A stretch of 64,000 nt of DNA from Hermatobates lingyangjiaoensis (Eukaryota > Arthropoda > Insecta > Hemiptera > Hermatobatidae), in the NCBI GenBank assembly GCA_026182355.1, contig JAPFBL010000002.1:3286001-3350000 (forward strand), in the 5' to 3' direction. The position numbers were made by a program, and so were the translations under genes. The notes beneath the pieces are model-generated. The model did not search any database. It saw only the letters and a program-made list of their open reading frames with translations, and was not told the DNA's origin. Below are positions 32,622 through 44,137 of the stretch, piece by piece; positions within the stretch are counted from its first letter, which is position 1; each line of letters opens with the position of its first letter.

Positions 32622-34238
32622 AAATCTGGAGTGGCCTACACTCTACTTTACTATAAGTAACTTAATGTCAAATTTCTTGAGTATATAAAACATAACGTCT
32701 CATTTAAGCATAACGTAAACATCTAAATGGGATATAATTATTAGCCTGTCATTCCTGAGGTAGTACAGATAGTGATTGAAGGACATATAAATTTATAAGC
32801 TTATTTTTGTACATCACAAATAATTTATTATTTGCAAATAATTTCATTAGTATAACTACAGCAGTAATAACATTTTTGAAAAACCAAAATGAACATTTCT
32901 TGAAACGAAATAGTATCCTACAAGAGAACATGGCTATTGTTCAAATAGCCAGTAGATTTCTTACATCGTTTACTTGACATCCTTCTACATTGAATATTAA
33001 TGTAAAATTTTCAAATTTGAAACAGTAAAATACTCTTTTTTTCTCTGAAAAACTTCTTAAACAGCGAAGAAAATGTTGTTTTAAGGTGATTTGTTAATTA
33101 AAGATGTACGATAATTACAGTTATTAATCTCTAAACGAAAGATTTATATTTTGAATTATCTTTTACATTTTTGGTTTTTAACAGAATTATTATACTGGGA
33201 ATTTTATGGCTTCTTAGTATTTAATAAGATCATTTTCCTTCCCCTTTGTCAAATAACATATATACGAATTTTTTTTTAATGAGTGTTATCATTTACCTGC
33301 ACAATATTATTCCTCTTACATCTCTTATAAGTCAATAATATATTTTCATTTTTCCATTAGAAACATCAATTTTATCTCAGTGGATTCGCTCAAAAAATTT
33401 CTAAGTCAATGTAAACAATGTAAAAAAATACAAAAAATTCGACAAGTATAGCAGGTGATCCCTTAGTCTAGAATAAACAAACAGTTTTTATATCGTTATT
33501 GCTCTTTCCCGTAATTGAAACTTCATGAATTTTTTTTTATGAATTGCTAATTTTTTGTTCCATTTTTGGTCAAATTTTCATTTTTTTTTAATGAGCCGTT
33601 TAGCGTCAAAAAATCATTTTCTGAAAACACAAATCGTACTGTAACGCCTCTTTAGCGAATTTAATTTTAAAAAAAAATATCTCAACTCATTCGCCCTATA
33701 ATGTTCTATTTGTAGGCATAGTTTCATTCTTGTCCGTCAAACAGTATGGCTTGTATGGCTCTCACAATGTTTGGGATTGAATTATAAGTCAAAATTTTTA
33801 CATTTTATTGAAAAAAAAATATTTCCTGTTGTTTTAAAATTCTGAATATATTTTTCGTTTGTTGCATTTGTAACTTCAAAGATAATGTCAAAATTTCAAA
33901 ACTCTAGGGTTATCAGTTTAGGAGAAATAAATGTTTTAAAAAAAACGGTTTTTGGCAAAAAAAGTGACTTTCCCATCATGCATAATTCTTCCCAAACAAT
34001 TGGGATCTTCGTCTAAATGGGGCCCATTTTTGTGTAAAATATCAACTTGATCTATCAAAGATTCTAGACCGTAGTATGGTAATAAGCAATGCTAACACAT
34101 TCACCCACCCACCCACACAAAGACATCATCAAAAAACTTCATAAAACAACCTCTGGGACCTCAAAACATGTAATTCTGTCAAAACCTCAAGATCGAATTT
34201 TTCATAATCACTATACTTTATTTATAGTAAAGTAAAAA
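32622..34238 (+). mobile_element. Repeat family I, long copy
   Basis: A 1.6-kb unit with both ends: the left end AATCTGGAGTGGCCTACACTC followed by ACTTTACTATAAGTAA, and the right end ACTTTATTTATAGTAAAGT then AAAA. 33440-34230 is closely similar to 37940-38750. It includes GCGTCAAAAAATCATTTTCT and GGGCCCATTTTTGTG-like blocks. No open frame of any size is seen. Confidence 0.75.
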
Positions 34239-34639
34239 TTGATAATAAAACGACATTTAACAGCCTGTATTAGAAAATAGGAAAACCCTCATGTATTCTT
34301 CTACAACAGAAGGTTGTCAACCTCAAATTTCAGTAAGGCAAAATTGAATAGTGAAGTAAAGTCAGGAACCATATTTAATATTTATTGAAAAACTAAATGC
34401 AACTGATATGGAATGTTCATCCTTTTCATATGTAAACAAACTTTAGTTTTGCTTAAACACAACTAAATGTGGTATTCAAACAAAAACACAGATCTGGTAT
34501 TGATTTCTTATTTAAATAAATAAAGTATGTTTCTCCCCATATCCTTTTAAGTTCCTTTTCAAACTAAACCTTTTTCAAAGCCAACAACAAAAGAACCAAA
34601 ACGAAAAATGACATTTAATAAAAATCCAACTATTAATAT
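34239..34639. other. Unassigned AT-rich DNA
   Basis: Nothing recognised. Confidence 0.4.
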
Positions 34640-34790
34640 ATATATGTAAACTATATTCACAAAAAAGAACACACAGAAATGAAACAGAAACTCACTGCTA
34701 TATTTTGATGGCTTCGTCATCAGGAAAATAGATGTGAATCACTCTGAAGACTGGTAACAACTCAGTGATCTGTAAATATATCACAAACAT
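34640..34790 (-). repeat. PLE terminal-repeat-like fragment, family E
   Basis: The minus strand has TTTCCTGATGACGAAGCCATC, AAAATATAGCAG and a following GTTTCTGTTTCATTTCTGTG, beside a TA-rich run. CTGATGA is present, but stem II and GAAA are poor. The placement next to TA sequence matches the other pLTR copies. Confidence 0.4.
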
Positions 34791-35202
34791 GAATATCCTA
34801 AAACAAAAATCACAACCATATATCTTAATCTATTCTTTGTGATATATATTTCTTTGATATAAAATATATATCACAAACAAATATACTGAAGTAAGTTAAG
34901 AAAAATGTTTTAAACATCTTGAAGTTTATTCGGTAATTACTGAAATAAAACAAATTCAATTTTAATAATTTTAAAAGGAAATTATTACCATAAATAAAGT
35001 TTCTTTTTGCTGAATTGCCTTTAAAAAATTCATTATTTTCATTAAAACAAATGCTCAAATAATCAAAATAAAGTGTTAAAAAGTCTACAAATTAGAGAAA
35101 TTTGGCAAATTACTTCTTTAATAAACATGATATAGGATTAAATTTAGTTTAAACACATTTAAAAACTAATTTCATAGATACTTAAATAGTTTTTATATAA
35201 TT
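34791..35202. other. Unassigned AT-rich DNA
   Basis: Nothing recognised. Confidence 0.4.
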
Positions 35203-35402
35203 GTGTTGATATAATTTTTAATAATAAACATTTCATAATATCAAAATTATTAATATGATTGATCATATATAGAAACTACAGTTTCAAAGTATGAAAAAAA
35301 AAATATGTGATAATGCAGAATGAACCAAAAGTAACTTTACAATTGCCCAAATCTTTTCTTTGCTACATAAAGATTTCAATTGGTGAACAATATAATACAA
35401 TT
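35203..35402 (+). repeat. Direct duplication, copy 1
   Basis: About 200 bp from GTTGATATAATTTTTAATAA to GAACAATATAATACA, repeated at 35645-35853 with small indels. Confidence 0.75.
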
Positions 35403-35644
35403 ATTAAATTAATACTAAATTCAAATGGATATTAAATTTATATTAGAAGTTAGAAAAGAACAGAGTATATTAGTTGAAATTAAATACAATATATGAATGT
35501 TGAATTGAACTATTGAGGTTTTAAGCAAGAGGAATTAGTATGAAATTAGTAAATAACTTAATTAATCTACCAATAGTAAGAAATATGACATTATAACAGA
35601 TTGAACAAGTAATGAACATTTAAAGTGCTCAACCTATCATTTAG

Positions 35645-35853
35645 TGTTGATATAATTTTTAATAATAAACAATTCATTATGTCAAAATTATAAATATGAC
35701 TATATATAGAAACTACAGTTTCAAAATATTAAAAATTTTCAATGAATTTAACAACTATATGATAATAAAGAATGAACCAAAAGTAAGTTTATAATTACCC
35801 AACTCTTTTCATTGTTTCATAATGATTTCAATTGGTAAACAATTATAATACAG
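35645..35853 (+). repeat. Direct duplication, copy 2
   Basis: Second copy of 35203-35402, offset about 442 bp. It shares AGAAACTACAGTTTCAAA and AAGAATGAACCAAAAGTAA-type blocks. Confidence 0.75.
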
Positions 35854-36310
35854 GTAAAAGAAATGGATGTTAAATTAATTTTGGAGGTTGCAAAATGCTG
35901 AGCTTGTTCTATGGACAAGGTTATTGTAGCCATGGTTTTAGTCCTGTATTATGTTCTCATATTTTTTCTAAATCAGTTTTAGTTAACGTAATTTTCCATT
36001 ATATGATTATAAAGAATGATTTTTATTTATTAATTAAAAGAATATGCCAGTAATTAGTAAAATGAACGTTAAATGATACATCATTACATTGTATAACAAA
36101 ATTAATACTAATAACTGAATTGAAATAGTTAATTGTATTAAACATGAAACAACTATAATCATAAAAACAATGATAACTATTATTGAATTCAAACTGTAAG
36201 AGTTACACATAATATTAGAAAGTAATATATTCCATTAAACTTTAATAATTTAAAATGAAATTCAAATTATTTCAATAATTTATTTCTGGTAAGATATTTT
36301 TTTGACATTT

Positions 36311-36400
36311 TGATAAATAACAAACACATTATTCTGTATTTTTAATTAATTTGTCAGATTGTGTATAAATATAGGTATGTATTATTGATTTTAATATAAT
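36311..36400 (+). repeat. Direct repeat, copy 1
   Basis: TTTGATAAATAAC...CACATTATTCTGTATTTT...AATATAGGTATGT, repeated at 36869-36955. Confidence 0.7.
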
Positions 36401-36868
36401 TTTTTTTTAAAGAAAGGACGCTAACCTATAACTGAAGTAGCCATTTGGTTAAACATAATCACTAAGAAATTGTCATCTAATTATTTATTTATTATTATTA
36501 TTATTATTGAACTAATTTATTAAAAATATACCTACAAATAGTTGCAGAAACGGTCGTACTTACGATTTGTTTAAATATTCAGGAATATTGTTCTTTTCAG
36601 AGAATAATATTTCATTATGGCAGATGTATTAGAACACTACAGCGTCGTATTCTGAACTGACCAATCACAGTGTATGATGTGCATGACTTTCACATGACGT
36701 CATTCAAGCAACATCATTCAAATACGTCATTTATTGGTTCACTTAATCTCTTTAAATAAAACACTATTTTACTTGTTTTCTTTAAGGAAATATATCGAAT
36801 GATTATATTACTATATATATATTACATATTACTATATTATATACTATATATACTATATTATATATACT
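36401..36868. other. Unassigned DNA with simple repeats
   Basis: Contains (TTA)n at about 36490-36508 and dense TAT/ATA sequence at 36810-36868. Confidence 0.5.
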
Positions 36869-36955
36869 ATTTGATAAATAACGAGCACATTATTCTGTAT
36901 TTTAAATTAATTTGTCATATTGTGTGTAAATATAGGTATGTGTTATTGTTTTAAT
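36869..36955 (+). repeat. Direct repeat, copy 2
   Basis: Second copy of 36311-36400. The following 60 bp are rich in AGTACTATAGTATA palindromes. Confidence 0.7.
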
Positions 36956-37082
36956 ACACAAATCAATATAGTACTATAGTATATAATACTATAGTACTAT
37001 AATATACTATACTATATTACTATATATATGCATATTAATGATTTGTTTTCTTGACCCAATATTTATATTATGTATTTTTTTT

Positions 37083-37165
37083 GAGGGTTGAGGTCTAATG
37101 ATTTTAAACTAGTCCTTTTGCCGACGCTTCGACATGTATTATGTCATCTTCAGGGCTACAACATG
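37083..37165 (-). repeat. PLE terminal-repeat fragment, family D
   Basis: Shares TTGAGGG, an AAACTAGTCC-like block and the hammerhead-like core with the family D unit at 50963-51077. Confidence 0.65.
37120..37156 (-). ncRNA. Hammerhead ribozyme-like motif, family D (well preserved)
   Basis: Minus strand: GCC, CTGAAGA, one base, a perfect 5-bp stem II GACAT/ATGTC, GAA, GCGT, C at the cleavage site (GTC triplet), then GGC, which pairs with GCC. The only departure is G in place of A at the start of stem III. The canonical GUC cleavage triplet and the clean stem II make it a good candidate. Confidence 0.6.
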
Positions 37166-37317
37166 ATTGTTTTACAATTACCACTACTATTACTACTATT
37201 TTGGTTATTTATTACATTTTACATGTACAGAAACAGAAAGGAATTGATTCATAAATCAGTTATTTCGACTAATGATTTTTTTTTCACATTAACATAAGGA
37301 TATTGATATAAGGATAT

Positions 37318-38605
37318 GATTATTAGTCTTTCATTCCTGAGGTAGTACAGAGTGTGATATTACATAGTACAGAGTGTGATATATAAATATATGAGCTTAA
37401 TTTTGTACATTACACAGCTGATGCAAATAATTTCATTAGTATAAATACAGCAGTAATAAAATTTTTTGAAAAACCAGAGTGAACATTTCTTGATACAAAA
37501 TATTCTCCTACAAGAGAACATGGCTTTTGTTCAAATAGCCAGTGTATTTCTTACATCTTTTACAGCGAAGAAAAAAATGTTGTTTTAAGATGATTTATAG
37601 TTAAAGATGTACGATGATTACATTTATTAATCAGTTAACGAAAGATTTCAATTTTTAATTATCTTTTACATTTTTGGTTTTTTATAGAATTATTATACTG
37701 TAAATTTTATGTCTTCTAAGTATTTAAAAAGATCATTTTCCTTCCTCTTTAGCATATAACATATATACAAATTTTTTCTGAGTTAGTGTTATCATTTTCC
37801 TGCACAATATTATTCCTCTTACATCTCATATACGTCAATAAACAATTTAAACTGTTCCTTTATAAAATCAATTTTATCTCAGTGGATATGCTAAAAAAAT
37901 TTCTAAGTCAATGTAAACAATGTAAAAAAATATAAAAAATTCGACAAGTATAGCAGGTGATCTCTTAGACTAGGATAAACAAACAGTTTTTATAGCGTTA
38001 TTGCTCTTTTCCGTAATTGAAACTTCATGAATTTTTTTTATGAATTGCTAATATTTTGTTCCATTTTTGGTCAAATTTTCATTATTTTTTAATGAGCCGT
38101 TTCGCGTCAAAAAACATTTTCTGAAAACAGAAATCGTACTGTAACGCCCCATTAGCGAATGTAATTTTAAAAAAAAATATCTCAACTCATTCTCCACATA
38201 ATGTTCTATTTATAGGCATAGTTTCATTTTGATCCGTCAAACAGTATGGCTTGTATCGCTCTCACAAGGTTTGAGATTGAATTATAAGTCAAAATTTTTA
38301 CATTTTAGTGAAAAAAAATATTTCCTGTGGTTTTAAAATTCTGAATATATTTTTCGTTTGTTCCATTTGTAACTTCAAAGATAATGTCAAACTTCCAAAA
38401 CTGTAGGGTTATCAGTTTAGGAGAAATAAATGTTTTCTAGAAAACGGTTTTTGGCAAAAAAAGTGACTTTTCCAGCATGCATAATTCTTCCCAAACAATA
38501 GGGATCATCGTCTTTATGGGGCCCATTTTTGTATAAAATATCAACTTGATCTATCAAAGATTCTGGACCATAGCGTGGTAACAAGCAATGCTAACACACT
38601 CACCA

Positions 38606-38642
<37 letters not shown>

Positions 38643-38758
38643 TCATCGAAAAAACTTCATAAAACGACTTCTAGGACCTCAAAACATGTAATTCCGTCAA
38701 AATGTCGAGATCGAATTTTTTCACGATCACTATACTTTACTTATAGTAAAGTAAAAAA
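37318..38758 (+). mobile_element. Repeat family I, 5'-truncated copy
   Basis: Begins inside the TTAGTCTTTCATTCCTGAGG block and ends in ACTTTACTTATAGTAAAGT followed by AAAA. 37940-38750 is highly similar to 33440-34230. A (CA)n run lies at about 38605-38638. Confidence 0.75.
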
Positions 38759-39845
38759 TGCGTTAATTTAGACAAATTAATCAATTAATATAGGTTGCTA
38801 TTATAAGTTGAGCTTCCTACATTTAGTGCTATATTGTCTGACTGAATGGTTCAAAAAATTTAAATTTTGTCATTGCATAGAACTGAAGATAGACCTGGCA
38901 GAGAAACTGTAAAGTTTTACAATTACTCAGTAGACAGTAAGTTAAAAAAAATTGTTTTTCTGAACTTATTGATTGTCCTGTAATGTCTCTTTATACTGGA
39001 GCAATTTTATCAAGAAAAAAAACCCACAAGCTCATTCTACAGTTTAGAGATACACTATGGAGAAAAAATCATCAATCAAAAGGATCATTAATTTATGATT
39101 AATGCTTAAATGTTCTGCAGTTTAGTTTTCGTGATGCAGGTTTTTTTCCTAAATTTTTTAACTAATTGAATAGTAATAGTTACTAACTTATTTTGATTAA
39201 AAGTTTAATCATAATAACAAGAAACATAAATATCAATTTGTATAGAAAGAGTATCACCTATTTGTTATTTTCTAATTTAGAAAATCACAACATTTTAAAG
39301 CAAAAACCACTTTCCTTTAAGCGAAAAATGAACCATTACGTGATGAAATATTACAGTCCAAAATTAAACGAAAAATTGGGGAAAAATCTAAACATATTAT
39401 TGGTTAGTCATACTATGTTATTAATTATCTATTGCCGTTAGCAATTATATTTTATACCTATTATCTTAATACTTTTTGTTTACAAAAAAATTTAATGGTT
39501 GACCAAAAATCGTTGAAGCAGTCAGTGTCTACTAACCACACAATGGGTGTCATTTCTGGTTTACTGCTGCAATATTAGCACAATGATTGTAGTTTAAAAC
39601 AAGCAGTCAAGTAGCAGGCTGTGCTAAGTCATCCTTGTGGAAGACAACGCCTATTGATCGAAGAGAAGTGGAGGGAACTGATGTAATATTCCATGCCTCC
39701 ACACATCTTCGCCTAGAGTAAGATCATTTACATTTCTAAAACGACTACTATGAAATTAAATGAACTTAAAGAAAATGTAGCTCTTGACATACTCGCTGCT
39801 CATGTTTTCTTTTCTACTTTTCTATACTTAAATCAATTTGAAGTG
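38759..39845. other. Unassigned DNA
   Basis: No gene supported. The open frame near 39193-39441 has no recognisable feature. Confidence 0.4.
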
Positions 39846-41205
39846 GCCTACACTCAAATTTATTATAAGAAAAATATAATATTAAACTTTTTGATAATCA
39901 ATTTATTGCCCCAGTTTTGAGCATTGTTTTAATTAATGACATAATTATATTAATGTGTTCATCGTGTGGACATATTATTAACCTTTATGGTTAAGTATTA
40001 ACGAACTCATTAGTTTAATTTAATTACTTTACTTTAATTAAATTAGTTAGTTTAATTAATTTAATGACTTTATTTGCTTTATTGTAGCTATATCTATTTA
40101 ATCAATTAAAAAAATGGGAATTAATGTTTTAGAATAATCTGACACGTTCTTTATATTATTAAATTGAGCCCCGGAGTCTCATCAGGCACATCGTGGCCAT
40201 ATCACTTCTATTGGAAGTTGGAATGGAAGTTGTGCTTCCATTTATCGTTTCTAAAAACAAATTTAGGCTTTATTTTCTTTAATAACTGTATAATATTTTT
40301 TGCATAAGTGTTCTACCATTCATTAGGTTTAGGTACGATTTGCAAAGATCTTAAATATCGTACCAAAGATAATTAATCGTACCGCTAGTGTAGAGCTGAA
40401 GTATACGTTTGGGATTACCAAAGAGTCACTTAGAGCACAATACTAAGTTTGTAGCATTAGTTAACGGATCTGTTACAAGAAATCTTTCATCTAAAAAGAC
40501 TCTAAAGTATTTCCACATCTTTTAGAACTCTAACATAGAATTTTTATAGACGAGATCATTTACACACACTTTCTTTCGGGTTAAGAGAGTAAACGGACCG
40601 TTAAGCTGGATTTATAGACAGACCTTTCTCCTTACGTATATTAAAAAAAATGATAGCATTTATTACGATATTTTGTTAGTCAAACAATTCTTCTACTATT
40701 TTTCAGTTCTTCACGTTGTATTAAATTATGTTCACTGAGGTTTTTTTTTGTAACAAATGAATATCATTCATAAATAAAATAAATAACGATTTTAATATCT
40801 CTTTTAAATATTGTAGTATAGAATCATAGGAAAAAATAGAGAACAATTCTACCTTATCCAAATTAGTTAACTAAGTATACTAGCAAATTAGGTAAATTAA
40901 TAAAATTAATTATTATAAAAAATTAATGATTTTCTATGCATTGGAATGAATATACTAAAAGAAAATTAAATTTAAATGAAAAAATAGTGGTATATCTATC
41001 ACCTGTCACATTTGGTTACACTAGCAATAAGAAAACAATTTTAAAGATTTATAGATGGAATCACCAGGAGATGTAATTTTGAATGCATATTAAAGATACG
41101 TCTTTGCATAAAAACAATATAATCTACGAGAATAATGTCAAATGTAATGTTTCATTTCAAATATATTTTGATAGTACCTGAACTTTAGTTATAGTAAAGT
41201 AAAAT
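39846..41205 (+). mobile_element. Family I-like element sharing only its ends
   Basis: The left end has AGTGGCCTACACTCAAATTT and ATTATAAG. The right end has ACTTTAGTTATAGTAAAGT then AAAA. The 1.36-kb spacing fits the family, but the interior has no visible similarity to the other copies. It may be a second subfamily or two unrelated end fragments. Confidence 0.45.
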
Positions 41206-43787
41206 ATTGATATTTTAATGTCATTATGTCTTTTTATTCTGAACTTTGGATAGGTCATATTGAAAAATTTTTAGTCTTTGAATTGTGGAATTTCAGTTGT
41301 CTTTGAATGAAGAAATATGAAGTTGAACAGAATATAGCTGCATAAGATTAACCTCTCGCCGACCTAATATACACGGGTGCTAGATTTTATTAAATCTTCA
41401 GTTGATATATATAGTAGTGATTTCAAGACTACTAGATGATGCAACTTTAAATATTGGAGTATTTGAGATTGGGGTGTACGCTTGAATTAAATACTGATCC
41501 ATTTCATCTGAAAGAAAATGACAAACGATTTTACAGATAGTAAATAACATGACGTCGTGCTAAAGGATTTGCTTCCAGTACTTGAACAGAGTGCTAATTA
41601 ATAAGAAAGTGAGTAAGAAAAGTTATTAAAACTCATACAAGAAGAAAGAATCTCAAGAATAAGAAACGTTTGGGAAGTTGTATGAAAGTTTTAATGAAGT
41701 TACAAAAGATGCTAAAGATAACTAAAACTTTTTATTTTAAAGTCAGGTATAGATAGCCATTGATTTAAACTCTTTTTCCATCTAACGGAGAGCAGGGGCG
41801 TTGAAAGTATGCAATTAAATTTGAGATTTGCAATTACATGATTGAAATAAAATTGCAATATCTGTTTCGAATATGGCATTTGCATTAGCCATAATGGAAA
41901 AAATTGAGGTGGTAACCTCATTTGACAACTGAGTCTATGAAATTATTTTTACGCTACATGATGGTTTTATAATTTTATATTTAAGTACATGGTCACAAAA
42001 TGTTAACCCAAGAAGATGCTCTTCTGTCTCTCTACAAAGGAAAGAGTTCTGCTACGTTTCATATTATTAATTTATTTGTATATAATTTAGTTTAGTACCA
42101 TATATTAGCCTAAATTGAGTGGTAACGTTAATATTAAATGAAGAAGGGTTTATTTAAAAAAAAACCTAAAATTCATGTTGTACATATGCATAAATACATA
42201 ATGTATGCATTATTTAACTGATGATTCATAATATATTACTTCTTCACACATCGCTTCACACTACTAACATATCTGTTCTTCATATAACACAGTAAAGTCT
42301 CTGTATGATGTGCTTACTAGAGTGAATACCAAATATTTATTGCATTAAGTGAGAAATTGTCAAGGGGAGAGAAGTTGAATGTACTTTAAAACTGTTTAAG
42401 AATTTCGTTTTGAATGTTGGAGGTCGAGATAGCTAAGTATTTGGTAATCACTGAATTCCTGTCACTCTTCCAACATTATGCTCCATTTACCTTTAAACAA
42501 TTTTGATAAATTTCCAGCAAAATCACAATGTTTTTACTCCCATTTAAAAATAAATTACGTTAAAATACCACGTATTATTAATTTATTGCAAAGGTTAGCC
42601 CAATATTTTTATTTTTTTTTTTAAATTATGTGTTGTCTTTGTTACTTCTGGTTTAAATGAACATTGAAACTACAGTACACTATACTTATAACACTGTTAT
42701 CATATAGTACATCTTTTGTAAATTCAATACATAGTATACATCTATAAACAATAAAATTACTAAATGAACTCAGAACGCTACATTGTGTAAATCTTCTAAT
42801 GAATTCATATTGATGTGTTTAAGAAATGCAATACATAAACGCGTCAGAAGCTTAAACATAATTATTTTTACTCTTTGTGTTTGTCCCTGGTGTATATATG
42901 ACTCTTAATGATTATATCTGAAACTGTTGTTATAAAATGAGCCTTGTTTTATAAAAGAAGTATTAATTACGGTTAATAAAACAATATTGTATATGTGTAT
43001 ATTATCCTTTATGTCTTTATAATAACATGGAATTTGTTACTTGATTGTGCAAGAGAATAGGAAATAATCTGAGATTAGCAGTTTATTTCTAACTACATTC
43101 AATGATGGAGTGTAATTTACTTCTATTTCATCAAGATCACTTCATGACACTAGAGGTGAGATGAGTACATGATCTGTTCTCCAGTACTCAATAAGGAGCC
43201 CTCAATCATCAAAATGTTGAATCTTCTTATTTAGGAAATCATACTTTCAACTGATAATTTTCATTAGAAGGAATAAATTTTCTTAACAATTTGGTTACTT
43301 GAAAATGTTTTTCACCCCGTATATCAAATTCTTTATCATTCTAAGTTGGAAACCTTCTGTTAGAGTAGACTAACGTTGGCATATTAAAGAAAGCTAGTTG
43401 GCAGTACTTTTTGCATATATACTTATGTTTTGCTTATAGACATATTACTATGCAGTACAGCGTTTGAGAGCGAAGGCTGAATCAGTAATTTTTGACAATA
43501 ACCATACCTTTAAAAATAGGTTCTCCACTCTGCGACAATTCACCATACATATTTTATGATTCATGTTATAGTGTATGCAATAAAAAAATTGGTTACATAA
43601 GAAGAAGAATAATAGCAACGTAATATGGAAATATACAATTATAAATATAGCCCTTTAAAAAATCTCAAACAAAAACAACATACAAAACTATAAAGTAATA
43701 ATTTGTGTAGAAAATAAAAGATTACAAAAGTGAAATTAATATGCATGCCAAAGAGAAGTTGACAATTTATCTTTTAGTTCTCCTTAA
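41206..43787. other. Unassigned AT-rich DNA
   Basis: No exon, RNA gene or known repeat recognised. Confidence 0.4.
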
Positions 43788-43800
43788 TACATTTAAGTTA
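43788..43800. repeat. SINE target-site duplication, left
   Basis: TACATTTAAGTTA, identical to 44125-44137. Confidence 0.9.
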
Positions 43801-44124
43801 GGTTAGGTTAGGTTGCAGTGGCAGCCCCACAAGGGAACACACTTAGGCCGAGCATTGGCCCTTTGTGATACCACACAATGAAGATTGATTCTACAGTGGG
43901 AGTCCTAAATTTTACCTAACCCAAGTGTATTTAGAGTAGGGATTTTTAACGAGTACCTGACATCGCACAGGCTCGAGACCGACAGTTTAAAGTCCTTCTC
44001 CGAGGGACGACGTGTTCAGATTTATTCACCTCCCGCGTGAATAAATCGAGGGCCAGGTGGGGATCGAACCGCGGTCCTATCAGTTCAGAGGCGAGCACGT
44101 AACCACTGAGCTAGCCTGACCCCC
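43801..44124 (-). mobile_element. tRNA-derived SINE with TTAGG-type tail
   Basis: The minus strand starts GGGGGTCAGGC and has RNA polymerase III promoter boxes: box A TAGCTCAGTGG (44103-44113) and box B GGTTCGATCCC (44060-44070). A tRNA-unrelated body follows, then a tail of AACCT repeats (43801-43814 on the plus strand reads GGTTAGGTTAGGTT). Perfect 13-bp target duplications flank the 324-bp unit, showing a clean LINE-mediated insertion. It is transcribed by Pol III and needs a partner LINE for its enzymes; the partner is unknown. The tRNA part has no proper acceptor stem and is not a functional tRNA. Confidence 0.9.
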
Positions 44125-44137
44125 TACATTTAAGTTA
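44125..44137. repeat. SINE target-site duplication, right
   Basis: TACATTTAAGTTA, identical to 43788-43800. Confidence 0.9.

Noticed and set aside
39193..39441. 82-residue plus-strand open frame
   Set aside because: AT-rich composition, no domain features, no supporting context.
43797..43814. Telomeric TTAGG repeat
   Set aside because: Only about three units, located exactly at the SINE 3' end inside its target duplication.
44040..44124. Functional tRNA gene
   Set aside because: It has box A and box B but no intact acceptor stem, and it is part of a SINE with target duplications.
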